Program-made: the position numbers and the translations under genes
The notes under the pieces: generated by a model
The model's database searches: none
What the model was told of the DNA's origin: nothing
Seen by the model: the letters and a program-made list of their open reading frames with translations, nothing else
Assembly: GCA_003599055.1 (NCBI GenBank)
Contig: QZIM01000016.1
Span: 1-48,499, forward strand
From: Candidatus Woesearchaeota archaeon
Lineage (GTDB): Archaea > Nanobdellota > Nanobdellia > Woesearchaeales > ARS49
DNA: 48,499 nt
Direction of reading: 5' to 3'
Shown here: positions 7,237 through 14,639 of the stretch, one piece after another
Position numbering within the stretch: position 1 is the first letter of the stretch
Layout: each line of letters begins with the position of its first letter

Positions 7237-7971
7237 TCATTTTTGATGATCGAGAGAATATGGTTTGGCAAATTCCCTCCATTGGCGGATTACTGTTTCA
7301 AGTTCTCGTATACTTTCTGGTTGGCTTATGATTACTCCAAGTTCAAAGTTCTTGAATAGGGATAGCCGAGTCATATTTGCGCTTCCAACATAAGCCCTTC
7401 TGCGGTCAATAATCATGCATTTTGCATGAAGCGCAAAAGTTTGCCTTTTGTTTGGATGGTTGCCTCTTTGAGATAATAGTTCATAGATGACAATGTTGTT
7501 TCCGAAAATCTCGATTAGCTCCTTCACCGACTTCTGTTGTTCAGGGGTTTCTGCTACTTTCCGAGTATAGACTGTAAGTTGGACTTGCCTCTTTGCAAGC
7601 ATCTTGAGCGTGTGTCGGTATTTGGATGTGAAAAAAGTGTCAATGAATGGTGCAAGAAGCACAATCTCTGATTTTGCATCCCTCAATAAATTCAGCATCG
7701 CGCACGATGTTGATCTGCGTTCTTTCGAATTGCTCGGAAGCGTTGCGATCAGCTCAACACCTTGTGGTTCAGAAGTTCTTTCTTGCCCAAGTACGTGGAT
7801 TGTAGTTCCGCCAGTGGTCTTCTCCAAAGATATTTTCCCTTCTTTTTCCAAAAGCCTCAATGCGCCGTAGATTGCGAGCTCGCTCCTACCTTTGAACTCA
7901 TTTGTAAGATCATCGTGCTTCAGGGGTCCGCGCTCCCGAAGTATCGACAAAATTTCAGGCAGCAAGCTCAT
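7237..7971 (-). CDS. drmC: DISARM DrmC-like phospholipase D family nuclease
   Basis: A 244-residue protein. Residues 1-60 look like a winged helix-turn-helix (LSILRERGPLKHDDLTNEF ... ALRLLEKEGK). The C-terminal half is a single PLD domain with the HKD motif HAKCMIIDRRRAYVGSANMT (His182, Lys184, Asp189), so the active enzyme would need a dimer. The start at 7971 overlaps the drmB stop as ATGA; a longer frame from 8049 would run far into drmB and lacks support. It is the third gene of the drmA-drmB-drmC order that defines the DISARM core. In known DISARM, DrmC is a PLD protein of unclear and partly dispensable role. Confidence 0.8.
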   Translation of the reverse strand: MSLLPEILSILRERGPLKHDDLTNEFKGRSELAIYGALRLLEKEGKISLEKTTGGTTIHVLGQERTSEPQGVELIATLPSNSKERRSTSCAMLNLLRDAKSEIVLLAPFIDTFFTSKYRHTLKMLAKRQVQLTVYTRKVAETPEQQKSVKELIEIFGNNIVIYELLSQRGNHPNKRQTFALHAKCMIIDRRRAYVGSANMTRLSLFKNFELGVIISQPESIRELETVIRQWREFAKPYSLDHQK

Positions 7972-9290
7972 ACTGGTTCCAAGATGAATCTCTCGTTCCA
8001 GAATTGTGTTAGCTGGGCACGGTTGAGTTCCTTGTTGAATTTGGAACATTGCCTATTCTGTATGTGGATGCAGAATGGGCAGCCTGCCTGACATTGATTC
8101 TTGCAGCTGTGAGTGAGGCTGTGGCTCTGTCTCAGCAGCATCACAAGCTTCTCTGGCACGCGAACGAGCATCTCGCAACCACCGGGTTGCTCGGTGAATA
8201 TCATCACTGCATTGTTCTTGGGGTCCACATATTCGTCAAAGGCATCAGGTCCCAATCCAGTAACGTATCCTGCCGTGGTAACTAAAGCATGCGCGATGGA
8301 GTGCAGCACCTCTTCCTTGTTGTATGCGGCGAGCCTCTGTGCGTCGAATTCAAAGATTGCGGCTGTTGCACGGCTCGGCTTGATGAAAACAGTGTTGTTT
8401 GGGAACTGAAGAATCTTGCTACGTTCACCAACCTTATAGCCATAGGTAGCAGCTAAGACCTTTATGTCCTTCAGGTAAACATCCTTGATTCCCAGCGTCC
8501 GTTGAATGTACTCGAATGTGGGCTCCCATTCGCCTACGAGTTCGTTCTTGGCCGTTGTTATCGGTTCCTTTATCATCTCCGCTACGTCACGATCGAACGT
8601 TCTCTCAAAGGCAGGTATCATAAACGAGGTTGAAGTGGCGGGCATAACCTTTTTTCCCGGCACAGCATTTCGTGATGTCTTGGCCTGACATCTTGGGCAG
8701 CTGCCGCTTATTTCCAAGTCGCTATACACGATGAACCCTTCTACTCTTGCCCAAGGCTGCTGGCTAAGGTTTTGGATTCCTTGGTTGCGTGCACATTGAG
8801 AGCATGCGAAGTGGTAAGTCGCTGGCTGGCTTCTATTTTTCGCAACCCATGTGATGTGCTTATCGCTATTGCACCTCGTGCAGCGAGGTAGCCTGACTCC
8901 ATCGATGTATCCACATTCGTCGCAGGTAACGATGAATGGGAACTGCCTCATTTCTGCTCGGCATTCGCTGCAATGAATCGAGTTCAGCAGCCCTGATTCG
9001 AAATGCCCGCAAGACCCGCAAAACCAGGTCTTCGGAAATAGTTCTGATATGCCTCTCTGAGGCAGAGTAACTGCCTGCAATTTGTACCCTTTAGCTTTGA
9101 GCGAAAGCTGGAGCTGCTTGAACGCGGGGCTCAGCATATCGTCAACTTCGACAGTGCCTCTCATATCTTTCACACGCCATATCCTGTCTCTATGCTCATA
9201 TATGGCTCCTGGGAACATATGAAACAAGGCCCCGATTGGTGTTGAAACCTTGACGAATTCCTGCGGTGTTGCTCTTCTCCAGTCAGTCAT
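7968..9290 (-). CDS. drmB: DISARM DrmB-like DUF1998 protein
   Basis: A 440-residue protein. The N-terminal third has several zinc-ribbon CxxC pairs (CGSCGH, CSEC, CDECGY, CTRC, CSQC, CPRC). The C-terminal DUF1998 region has LHSIAHALV and ends in a four-Cys cluster, CKNQCQAGCPFCIHIQNRQC, typical of the family. The ATG at 9290 is chosen because GGAGG lies 6 nt upstream; it overlaps the drmA stop by 8 bp. ATGs at 9305 and 9329 are alternatives. From memory DrmB proteins are about 600 residues, so this one is short, mainly at the N-terminus. It partners DrmA in DNA sensing in characterised DISARM systems. Confidence 0.82.
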   Translation of the reverse strand: MTDWRRATPQEFVKVSTPIGALFHMFPGAIYEHRDRIWRVKDMRGTVEVDDMLSPAFKQLQLSLKAKGYKLQAVTLPQRGISELFPKTWFCGSCGHFESGLLNSIHCSECRAEMRQFPFIVTCDECGYIDGVRLPRCTRCNSDKHITWVAKNRSQPATYHFACSQCARNQGIQNLSQQPWARVEGFIVYSDLEISGSCPRCQAKTSRNAVPGKKVMPATSTSFMIPAFERTFDRDVAEMIKEPITTAKNELVGEWEPTFEYIQRTLGIKDVYLKDIKVLAATYGYKVGERSKILQFPNNTVFIKPSRATAAIFEFDAQRLAAYNKEEVLHSIAHALVTTAGYVTGLGPDAFDEYVDPKNNAVMIFTEQPGGCEMLVRVPEKLVMLLRQSHSLTHSCKNQCQAGCPFCIHIQNRQCSKFNKELNRAQLTQFWNERFILEPV

Positions 9291-12039
9291 TGTTTTCCCC
9301 TCCATGTTGCCATGTTCCACTCCTGACAAGCTCTCTCAGAACTCTAGCGGATATCATCACGGGCGTGTACCCCATGGGGTGAACAGTTACAGGATCTTCA
9401 TTCCCTCTGATTCCCTTGGGAAGAATGGGCTCGGTTTGATCTTTCGTTGTTTGGTTGTGCGCCATCAGGTTGTCCTCCGCGTACTTTATGAGGAATGCTA
9501 TCCCTTCATCAACAGAGTCTTTGGAAAGTCGTATGTCTTCCTCGTTTTCCGGCTCAGCGAAGACATCGTAGAAAAACTTGCGGAGTTCCTTCTGGTAGTC
9601 ATCGCTGCGCAGCTTTCGCGCGGCATGGAATGTGCTGATGAAACTCATAGCCTTGTTAGTGTAGTACGAGTATTGGAGGCAGCCAGCAGGCGTGTACTTT
9701 TCGACAAAGGCAGGGAACCATCTGTTGATAGGCACGACTGAAAGAAGCTCCCTTTGATAGATGAACAAATCGCGGTAGTGTTCTAGGTAATATGATTCGG
9801 CGGGCATATTCCGGCGGAGCCACACGCAAACAAGAGCAGCATCTCCTGCCCTTCTTGCTGTGCGACCATATGCTTGCACGAACTTTGAATAATCCGAATC
9901 GAGACCATCAAAGTGAACTATGGCTATGCTTGGAATGTTGATTCCAAGTGAAATGAGGTCTATGGTCGTGAATACCACATCAAGCTCGCACCTTGCGACC
10001 TGGTCAAGCACGCTCTCTACGTCTGACTTGGTTTCGCCGTGGATGACGTGCGAGCGGATCTGCTCAGGTTGACCGCTCATCATAGGACCCGTCATCATAT
10101 TGTGCAAGTTATCTGCGTTGCTTTTCTTTTTGGTGAAGACGATCTGGGGAATCCTTTCAGGGTCGTTTGAACCTCTGATTTGTGTCCACAGTTTCTTGAT
10201 GTGCATCACTGTTCGCGGAATGGCCTCGCGGTTGGTCATGCAAGCGGACATAAAGAGAAACTTCCTGTGCTTATCTTCAAGCTGCCGAAAATAATCAGTA
10301 GCTCTTTCGGATTCGGGGAAGGTGATAGTCTCGCTGGCTCCCGTAAGGTGCTTCATCAGTTGAGGCGCGTTCTTGATGGTTGCGGTGGTGGCAACGACAA
10401 GGATTCCCTTTTGCAGGGCTTCCTGAGCAAGTCGTAACTCAGTCGAGAGGAACAATCCTGCCATTGCACCCATCCCTCCTTTGAAGGTATGCGCCTCGTC
10501 AAGAACAACAAGTGAGAGAAGAGAGTTCTGCAGGGCATTCGGATTCAAGGTTGATCCGCATGTGCATGCTGCCCTCGATTCCATGATTTTCCTTGAGAGA
10601 GCATGGCCTCTTCTACACCGAATACATCTGACGAACGGTCTTCCGAAGAAGGTGTGTACCGAAGGATTCCTGCACGCATCGTAACATATCTTGTCAAGCG
10701 TGGCTACAAGGATGTTTGGTATGCTTTCGGAAGTCTCTTTCAGAGTCAAACTTACCCATGGAAACTCGCGCCCCGGTGTGCATTTTGTGCACACTGGTAT
10801 GAGACGGTTTTCTTGCTGCCTGAACTCGAGTTTGAGCGCTGCTTTACAGAATGGACATTTGCTAATGGGAACTTTACTGATGTCAACATCTGGCGATGGG
10901 ACCGGGGGCATGCCTGATTGAATTCCCATATAGTATCCCAATGTGATGGGTCTCTGCCGACCCTCATTTGCATACGCAACAAAATCAAAGAGGCGTTCGA
11001 GCTGTTCTGAAGTGAGCGCACGAAGCGGCTCTGAGATTATTGCTACTGTTCCTGGATCGTGGTTTGGAGCCTGCTCTTGCTGTACGATTGCAGCCATAAG
11101 CGCTGCCTCGAAATTGACCTCAGACTTTCCGCTTGCTGTTGGTGTGTTGACGACGAATGCAGAGACCTGTCGCTCACTCTTTTGAGAGCGTAAGAGTCCA
11201 AGTATCTCCATCTTGGCATCCTCTTGGAATAGGCGATACTTTCCTCCAGGCATCAATTTGCTGAGCGCACGGGAACTATCTTTATACGCTTGCTCGTAAA
11301 TCCTCGCTTCTTTTTCCGGGACCGGTTCGGGCCAGTCAAGACCTCCGTTCTCCACATCAGCAAACGGTGCGCCTTCCACCGCCTCGAGTTTTTTCTCGTC
11401 CCATGTGCCGAAGGGAGACAGTATGATTTCGTCTCGAGCCGCGTTCAAGACCGCGGGCGCGTTTGCCGTCTGAATGTAAAGTGGCACATCTTCCGGTCGC
11501 TTTATCTTCGGCACGACGACGTTCCCATCGCCCAGCCGAAGTTTGAATTCGATGCCCTGAACGACGGTGCCTTCTTTTGGTGACGCGTTGCCGATTCGTA
11601 TCCGAGTTCTGAACACCCCATCGGGCAATCGTTCGATGTCGCATTCGCACTTGACCTCAATCTGGTCTTCCTGGTGCTTGACTTGCCGGGTGCCATCGAT
11701 TCTTTGACGAGTTTTGCCAAACACCCATTTTTGACTTGTGCTCCCTGGAGAAACTTCGAATGTCTTGCTGTCAAGAGTTTCCGGTCGTGTTATGCTCGCC
11801 AGTGCGTGTTCTCCGGTTTCGCGAACTCTGCATTGCCTGAATATGCTGCCCTCGACCGTAAGCCGTGGTTTTTTTCCAGTGGCTTGAAGATCAAATTCGC
11901 ACACTACCATTTGAGGGCAATGAAAATCATCGCGATTGGCGATAAGCCCCCCTGTGATCGGCGGCCCGTTGTGTGGGGCAGACTTGATAATCTTCATCAG
12001 TTCCGTTGACAGTCGTTCGATTTGGTTCCAGTTTGGCAT
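9283..12039 (-). CDS. drmA: DISARM DrmA-like superfamily 2 helicase
   Basis: A 918-residue protein. A beta-rich N-terminal 280 residues precede the helicase core. Walker A is TPTASGKSE (near residue 303), the DEAH box is VVLDEAHTF (near 515), motif III is TTATI, and motif VI is QAYGRTARRAG (near 720). Two zinc-binding insertions lie between Walker A and DEAH (CPFC...CTKC; CIRC...CTCG). In DISARM, DrmA with DrmB binds and translocates on DNA and restricts phage. It heads a three-gene operon with 8-bp and 4-bp overlaps. An AATAAAAAC box about 27 nt before the ATG suggests leaderless initiation. It is shorter than the roughly 1000-1300 residues I recall for this family. Confidence 0.85.
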   Translation of the reverse strand: MPNWNQIERLSTELMKIIKSAPHNGPPITGGLIANRDDFHCPQMVVCEFDLQATGKKPRLTVEGSIFRQCRVRETGEHALASITRPETLDSKTFEVSPGSTSQKWVFGKTRQRIDGTRQVKHQEDQIEVKCECDIERLPDGVFRTRIRIGNASPKEGTVVQGIEFKLRLGDGNVVVPKIKRPEDVPLYIQTANAPAVLNAARDEIILSPFGTWDEKKLEAVEGAPFADVENGGLDWPEPVPEKEARIYEQAYKDSSRALSKLMPGGKYRLFQEDAKMEILGLLRSQKSERQVSAFVVNTPTASGKSEVNFEAALMAAIVQQEQAPNHDPGTVAIISEPLRALTSEQLERLFDFVAYANEGRQRPITLGYYMGIQSGMPPVPSPDVDISKVPISKCPFCKAALKLEFRQQENRLIPVCTKCTPGREFPWVSLTLKETSESIPNILVATLDKICYDACRNPSVHTFFGRPFVRCIRCRRGHALSRKIMESRAACTCGSTLNPNALQNSLLSLVVLDEAHTFKGGMGAMAGLFLSTELRLAQEALQKGILVVATTATIKNAPQLMKHLTGASETITFPESERATDYFRQLEDKHRKFLFMSACMTNREAIPRTVMHIKKLWTQIRGSNDPERIPQIVFTKKKSNADNLHNMMTGPMMSGQPEQIRSHVIHGETKSDVESVLDQVARCELDVVFTTIDLISLGINIPSIAIVHFDGLDSDYSKFVQAYGRTARRAGDAALVCVWLRRNMPAESYYLEHYRDLFIYQRELLSVVPINRWFPAFVEKYTPAGCLQYSYYTNKAMSFISTFHAARKLRSDDYQKELRKFFYDVFAEPENEEDIRLSKDSVDEGIAFLIKYAEDNLMAHNQTTKDQTEPILPKGIRGNEDPVTVHPMGYTPVMISARVLRELVRSGTWQHGGENND

Positions 12040-12060
12040 GTTAGTGTTTGGGAACGAACT

Positions 12061-12070
12061 TGTTTTTATT
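12061..12070 (-). promoter_or_regulatory. Probable TATA box for the drmABC operon
   Basis: The minus strand reads AATAAAAACA, centred about 27 nt upstream of the drmA ATG. A second A/T-rich element, AAATTTATTTTTA, lies further upstream at 12078-12090. Confidence 0.45.
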
Positions 12071-12117
12071 CTTTACCTAAAAATAAATTTAGCACAAAAA
12101 TTATTTGATACCAAAAG

Positions 12118-12127
12118 ATTTTTATAC
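12118..12127 (+). promoter_or_regulatory. TATA box for the CARF-like regulator gene
   Basis: GATTTTTATA lies about 30 nt before the ATG at 12153. It sits back to back with the drmA promoter in the 113-bp divergent spacer, so a product binding here could control both genes. Confidence 0.5.
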
Positions 12128-12152
12128 TATTGCCTGCAAGATACTATAACAT

Positions 12153-12971
12153 ATGAAGGCAAACATCTTCATTGCCTATTCGCCGAGTTGCCAAGGGCAA
12201 ATCACCAAGCAGCTTGCCGAAAGCCGTGATGAATTGAAGAGAGTTCATCGTAAAAACGACTTGCGTGCAGAAACGCTCCTGTCTGCAGTGAATCTTGTCC
12301 TGACGCCGGCAACGATGGATCTAGATGTTGATGGTGCCACAATAATACCTTTCGACTTCGAAACCGACCTCTTGTTGACAGGAGAAAACATTCAGAGATC
12401 ACTTCAAGATATGGTTTCTAAAGGCGAACCACGCGAAGTTCATATCTGGGTTGACGAAGGTGTCCCTGCATACCAATTGGCCTGTTTCGTGAGTAATTTT
12501 CTGAAAACACTTCGTGTGCCCAACAAGTGCACCAACTGTGAAGAGCGCCCAGTGCGGCTTCTCTCTTCTGCCATACGGAGACCGTCGGTCAATGTTCTTG
12601 CAGCCATTTATGACTTTCAGAGCAAGTACGGGAGGCAGCCCACTGTTGCCGATGTTCGAGATCATTATTTCCAGATTCATGAAATATTGGCTAAAGTTTC
12701 TGACGATGGCAAGCCAGGCAAGTTTCGCAACTGGCCGAATGCCAACGACAGGAATTATGCGAATGCACTCTATGCTGCGCTTCGTGCGCTTGACAAAGGA
12801 GCCCTCATAGTTCGTTCGGTAGGTGCGAAGCGCAATAAGCCATTCATCGAGCAAATCAGCCTGACTGACTTAGGCAAACTTTCTCTCCTTTTTTCGCCGG
12901 TGATACACTTGCTCGCGTCCTTGCGAGGCAGCGATATTCCGACCGAGGAACTGCTGGAGGATGCTTTATAA
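12153..12971 (+). CDS. Putative CARF-like/winged-helix protein in the DISARM cluster
   Basis: A 272-residue protein with no family recognised outright. Residues 1-125 look like a Rossmann-type fold: strand NIFIAYSPS, strand VNLVLTPA, strand TIIPFDFETD, a helix, then EVHIWVDEGVPAYQLACFV. The last element sits where CARF proteins such as Csa3 carry strand 4 and the TGG/MGM-type ligand loop. A CTNC pair follows. Residues 140-272 look like a winged helix (NYANALYAALRALDKGALIV ... ISLTDLGKL). It is divergent from drmABC and followed by the methyltransferase with a 46-bp gap, where class 2 DISARM usually carries drmE. It could regulate the cluster, sense a nucleotide ligand, or be an unrelated subunit. 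Confidence 0.5.
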   Translation: MKANIFIAYSPSCQGQITKQLAESRDELKRVHRKNDLRAETLLSAVNLVLTPATMDLDVDGATIIPFDFETDLLLTGENIQRSLQDMVSKGEPREVHIWVDEGVPAYQLACFVSNFLKTLRVPNKCTNCEERPVRLLSSAIRRPSVNVLAAIYDFQSKYGRQPTVADVRDHYFQIHEILAKVSDDGKPGKFRNWPNANDRNYANALYAALRALDKGALIVRSVGAKRNKPFIEQISLTDLGKLSLLFSPVIHLLASLRGSDIPTEELLEDAL

Positions 12972-12983
12972 AAATATATAAAC
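12972..12983 (+). promoter_or_regulatory. TATA box for the cytosine methyltransferase gene
   Basis: AAATATATAAAC directly follows the upstream stop codon. With initiation about 26 nt downstream, a 13-nt leader would contain AAAGGAGGT (13005-13013), 4 nt before the ATG at 13018. Confidence 0.55.
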
Positions 12984-13017
12984 AAGCTTGCTTCACAGGA
13001 AGTCAAAGGAGGTACTA

Positions 13018-14037
13018 ATGCGTGTAGTGTCATTGTTTTCCGGATGCGGTGGCTTGGACCTTGGATTTGCTCTCGCGGGCCATCGAGTTGTTTATGCTAA
13101 TGATATCGATAAGACTGCCTGTGCTTCCCTTAGAAAAAATTTTGGGAGATCGCTGGAAATCGATTCTCGTGATATTTCCGAGGTCGATGATTTCCCAGAA
13201 GCAGATATAGTGATTGGTGGCTATCCCTGCCAAGGCTTCAGCGTGGCCGGAAATAGGGATGTAGACGATAAACGCAATCAATTGTACTTGGAATTTGCGC
13301 GATGCGTTAAGGAAGTTCAACCGTCATTCTTCCTTGCAGAAAATGTCAAAGGGCTGGTTTCTATGGCGAAGGGGGAACTCTTCCAGAGGATGCTTAAAAA
13401 ATTCTCTTTGCTCGGCAAAGGTTACCGTATCATCCCTCAAGTGCTGAATGCAAAGGACTACGGGGTACCTCAGGAGCGGGAACGCGTTTTTATCGTTGGC
13501 ATACGAAAGGATGTAAAAATTAATTTTCAATTTCCAGACAGGATCGTAGGACCTGCGGTACAGAAGCTCACCACCTTAAGACAGGCGATTGGTGACTTGC
13601 CTGTTCCTGACTTGTGGGAGTATAATCGTGACAGGTTTTCTTACATTTATATGTCCAGAAATAGAAAAAAAGAATGGAATGACGTAAGCTTCACGATCCA
13701 AGCGAACGGAAATCACGTCCCACTCCACCCCTCCTCAGGACCGATGGTGCCGATCGGCAAGGATCGCTGCAAATTTGTCTCAGGAAAGAAATATCGCCGC
13801 CTATCCTACCGTGAATGTGCAAGGATTCAGTCTATGCCGGATCAGTTTGAGTTTGAGGGAAATCTCGCAGACAAATACCGCCAAATTGGAAATGCAGTCC
13901 CTCCCTTGCTTGCATTTCATATGGCTCGCAAATTCCCCTTGACTAAGAAGGGAACGCGGTGGGACTTTTCTAAGGCGGAAATTGATTTTTCAAATATAAT
14001 CAGATTTGATCTGAATGAAATCAGAGCGAATCATTGA
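13018..14037 (+). CDS. drmMII: DNA (cytosine-5) methyltransferase, DISARM class 2 type
   Basis: A 339-residue protein with the full C5-methyltransferase motif set. Motif I is SLFSGCGGLDLG, motif IV is GGYPCQGFS (Cys71 nucleophile), motif VI is ENVKG (Glu108), motif VIII is QERERVF, and motif X is RQIGNAVPP. It would transfer methyl from S-adenosylmethionine to a DNA cytosine, marking self DNA. The start at 13018 is set by a strong GGAGGT; a longer frame from 12988 is rejected. The target-recognition segment (about 200-260) is short, so specificity cannot be read. It ends 17 bp inside the convergent vsr gene. The class 2 label depends on the drmABC neighbours. Confidence 0.9.
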   Translation: MRVVSLFSGCGGLDLGFALAGHRVVYANDIDKTACASLRKNFGRSLEIDSRDISEVDDFPEADIVIGGYPCQGFSVAGNRDVDDKRNQLYLEFARCVKEVQPSFFLAENVKGLVSMAKGELFQRMLKKFSLLGKGYRIIPQVLNAKDYGVPQERERVFIVGIRKDVKINFQFPDRIVGPAVQKLTTLRQAIGDLPVPDLWEYNRDRFSYIYMSRNRKKEWNDVSFTIQANGNHVPLHPSSGPMVPIGKDRCKFVSGKKYRRLSYRECARIQSMPDQFEFEGNLADKYRQIGNAVPPLLAFHMARKFPLTKKGTRWDFSKAEIDFSNIIRFDLNEIRANH

Positions 14038-14431
14038 GAATCTCGCGTATCTTAACAGCACACTTGGCAGGTTGCTTGACCACCTTATGTTCCCAAAAAC
14101 GAGTCACCCTCCACCCCGCATCTCTGAGTGTGCGGTTGACTTTTAAGTCACGTTTCATATTTCTTAAAATTTTTTCCTGCCAGTATCCTGCCTTTGGAAT
14201 GATTTTGCGCTTCTTCCAGTTGTACCCGTGCCAGAAATCACCATCCACGAAGACCGCTAGTTTGTGTTTATGAAACACAAAATCAGGTGAGCCGAACATT
14301 TTGATGTGCCTTCGAAACTTTATCTTCAGTTTTCTGAGCTCGGAGGCGAGTAGTCGTTCTGCTCTTGTGTCATTGGAGCGTATGCAAGACATGCAGTAGC
14401 TTCTTTGTCTTTTGGTCAGAACATCAGACAT
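14021..14431 (-). CDS. vsr: Very short patch repair (Vsr) endonuclease
   Basis: A 136-residue protein of the usual Vsr size. It shows the family start (LTKRQRSYCMSCIRS), FVDGDFWHG with the catalytic Asp, a WQEKILRNMKRD helix and GWRVTRFWEH. Vsr nicks DNA beside T:G mismatches that arise when 5-methylcytosine deaminates, and usually sits next to a C5-methyltransferase, as here. The ATG at 14431 is preferred over 14455 because AAAAATTTAAA lies about 28 nt upstream, allowing leaderless initiation. The two genes overlap tail to tail by 17 bp, which favours their transfer as a unit. Confidence 0.9.
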   Translation of the reverse strand: MSDVLTKRQRSYCMSCIRSNDTRAERLLASELRKLKIKFRRHIKMFGSPDFVFHKHKLAVFVDGDFWHGYNWKKRKIIPKAGYWQEKILRNMKRDLKVNRTLRDAGWRVTRFWEHKVVKQPAKCAVKIREILNDSL

Positions 14432-14453
14432 GGAGAATAATTTACAGCTCAGC

Positions 14454-14464
14454 ATTTAAATTTT
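14454..14464 (-). promoter_or_regulatory. TATA box for vsr
   Basis: The minus strand reads AAAAATTTAAA about 28 nt upstream of the ATG at 14431. Confidence 0.45.
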
Positions 14465-14569
14465 TACCTGCGTTATCCACTTAAAATTCATTGTACCAGA
14501 CCATATGTTTCTCTTCCTTCCAAAACAAATAAATACAACTACCACTTCTCAAATCATAGATTCTCGCAC

Positions 14570-14622
14570 CTCCAAAGTAAGCTGTTTGTGCTTACGAAGA
14601 GGGTGCCGCCTCCCGTTTGAGG
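14570..14622. terminator. Two adjacent hairpins at the island/host junction
   Basis: GTAAGC (14577-14582) pairs with GCTTAC (14590-14595). A few bases on, GCCTC and GAGGC form a hairpin near 14609-14624, followed by a pyrimidine-rich run. They sit between the island and the stop of the FAD oxidoreductase gene. A role as a terminator or island edge is a guess. Confidence 0.3.
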
Positions 14623-14639
14623 CTCTCTTTTCCTTCGCC

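Larger units (their letters stand above)
5388..14480. mobile_element. Accessory island carrying an integrase and a DISARM-like defence cluster (limits approximate)
   Basis: The segment between tRNA-Thr and the FAD oxidoreductase gene differs in base composition from both flanks. The strong excess of G over C on the + strand disappears and is reversed in places: one 60-base line at 6841-6900 has 23 C and 13 G, while 15001-15060 has 19 G and 8 C. It starts next to a tRNA gene and carries a tyrosine recombinase, a typical integration layout. The rest is a defence cluster. No second copy of the tRNA-Thr 3' end was found by eye near 14460-14640, so the right boundary is set by composition only. 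Confidence 0.65.

Noticed and set aside
14456-14639. Right-hand attachment site for the island matching the tRNA-Thr 3' end
   Set aside because: No copy of the T arm or acceptor sequence was found by eye; only unrelated hairpins are present.
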